Shown here piece by piece: positions 21,185 through 22,008 of a stretch of DNA of 22,008 nt (positions are counted from its first letter, which is position 1; every line of letters begins with the position of its first letter). A program made the translations under genes and the position numbers. Where the stretch lies: positions 1 through 22,008 of the forward strand of contig CAKQHO010000049.1 in the NCBI GenBank assembly GCA_934234185.1, given 5' to 3'. The notes beneath the pieces were generated by a model. That model made no database searches and had not been told where the DNA came from. It saw only the letters and a list, made by a program, of their open reading frames with translations. The stretch is from an uncultured Psychrobacillus sp. Lineage in GTDB: Bacteria > Bacillota > Bacilli > Bacillales_A > Planococcaceae.

Positions 21185-22008
21185 TTTCCAGCAGATTACC
21201 AATACTTGCGTTTGGAAGAAAGTTACTTGCTGTTTCGAGGGAGATACTTGCGAAGTTAGCTAGGTTACTTGCGCATACGAGGGGAATACTTGCGGTCGCG
21301 GGGTATTTACTTGCAGAAACGTATTTATTTCCAGCAGATTACCAATACTTGCGTTTGAAAGAGAGTTACTTGCGTTTTCGAGGGAGATACTTGCGAATCT
21401 AGCCAGGTTACTTGCGCATACGAGGTGAATACTTGCGGTCGTGGGGTGTTTACTTGCAGAAACGTGTTTATTTCCAGCAGATTACCAATACTTGCGTTTG
21501 GAAGAGAGTTACTTGCGTTTTCGAGGGAGATACTTGCGAAGCTAGCCAGGTTACTTGCGCATACGAGGTGAATACTTGCGGTCGTGGGGTGTTTTACTTG
21601 CAGGAACGTGTTTATTTCCAGCGGATTACCAATACTTGCGTTTGAAAGAGAGTTACTTGCGGTTACAAGGGAGATACTTGCGAAGCTTGCAAGGTTACTT
21701 GCACATACGAGGCGAATACTTGCGGTCGCGGGGTGTTTACTTGCAGAAACGTGTTTATTTCCAGCATATTACCAATACTTGCGTTTGGAAGAAAGTTTCT
21801 TGCGTTTTCGAGGGAGATACTTGCGAAGCTAGCCAGGTTACTTGCGCATACGAGACGAATACTTGCGATCCGGGGTGTTTTACTTGCAGAAACGTATTTA
21901 TTTCCAGCAGATTACCAATACTTGCGTTTGAAAGAGAGTTACTTGCGGTTTCGAGGGAGATACTTGCGAAGCTAGCCAGGTTACTTGCGCATTCGAGGTG
22001 AATACTTG
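21185..22008 (+). repeat. Tandem array of a 143-bp higher-order repeat built from 21-bp units
   Basis: Copies start with TTTCCAGC at 21185, 21328, 21471, 21615, 21758 and 21901 (spacing 143, 143, 144, 143, 143); the sixth is cut by the window end, so the array goes on. Inside each copy TACTTGC recurs six times: five intervals of 21 bp and one of 38 bp (5x21+38=143). The first eight bases of each unit (usually TACTTGCG) are nearly fixed, while the remaining 13 differ between the five unit types but are conserved for each type between copies, for example TTTGGAAGAGAGT, AAGCTAGCCAGGT, CATACGAGGTGAA. Composition is about 45% G+C, higher than the flanks. All three forward frames are mostly open, but copy length is not a multiple of three and copies carry 1-bp indels. 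Not a CRISPR: no dyad repeat and no unique spacers. Role unknown. Confidence 0.95.

Noticed and set aside
21412..22001. Long open frames in the repeat array (about 77-148 codons) as genes for repeat proteins
   Set aside because: They lie in shifting frames, copy length is not divisible by three, 1-bp indels occur between copies, and none has an SD at its start. They follow from the 21-bp periodicity and few forward stops.
21185..22008. CRISPR array
   Set aside because: The conserved part is only about 8 bp, has no dyad, and the 'spacers' recur in the same order in every 143-bp copy; no cas genes are near.

Overview
The window looks like an ordinary low-GC Bacillales chromosome, probably close to Bacillaceae or Planococcaceae (Psychrobacillus- or Lysinibacillus-like). 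The reasons are strong AGGAGG-type ribosome binding sites, A+T-rich intergenic DNA, intrinsic terminators after most transcription units, and gene order. The order hit / ecsAB / hmoB(yhgC) / hemEH / yhgD-yhgE / yhfH / lplJ(yhfJ) / lcfB(yhfL) follows the order I know from Bacillus subtilis 168. Genus is inference; no rRNA gene is present.

Layout. 1-232: 5' part of a HIT-family gene leaving the window on the minus strand, divergent from ecsAB (378-2310, ABC exporter). 2373-2864: hmoB, a haem monooxygenase on the minus strand. 3069-5069: hemE-hemH, haem synthesis, ended by a terminator with no hemY after it. 5337-5801: a YtkA-like lipoprotein at the place where hemY sits in B. subtilis. 5908-8733: the TetR-type regulator yhgD and the large YhgE/Pip membrane protein, with related operator-like half-sites before both. 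8835-8960: a 41-codon zinc-ribbon-like yhfH gene. 9082-10074: lipoate ligase lplJ. 10144-10842: pnuC, convergent with lplJ and separated from it by two hairpins.

11155-15541: a four-gene Bce-type peptide-antibiotic sensing and detoxification operon (response regulator, short intramembrane-sensing kinase, ATPase, ten-helix permease) whose genes all overlap. 15794-17338: acyl-CoA ligase lcfB, preceded by a perfect FadR-type operator. 17492-19468: an S9 serine peptidase. 19562-20920: an amino acid permease on the minus strand, convergent with the peptidase and sharing a bidirectional terminator.

21102-21146: a 14-codon start of what looks like an ABC-transporter ATPase, cut off just before a tandem array. 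21185 to the window end: at least six copies of a 143-bp higher-order repeat, each made of five 21-bp units plus one 38-bp unit, all starting with TACTTGC. The array changes reading frame at every copy and carries single-base indels, so it is unlikely to be a coding repeat. It is the least explained part of the window.

How the genes work together: most encode envelope and cofactor housekeeping (haem synthesis and turnover, lipoate salvage, NAD-precursor uptake, fatty acid activation), with an antibiotic-resistance module inserted in an otherwise conserved backbone. Starts for hmoB, hemH, lplJ, the response regulator and the ATPase were moved downstream of the longest open frame because the ribosome binding sites favour the internal start.
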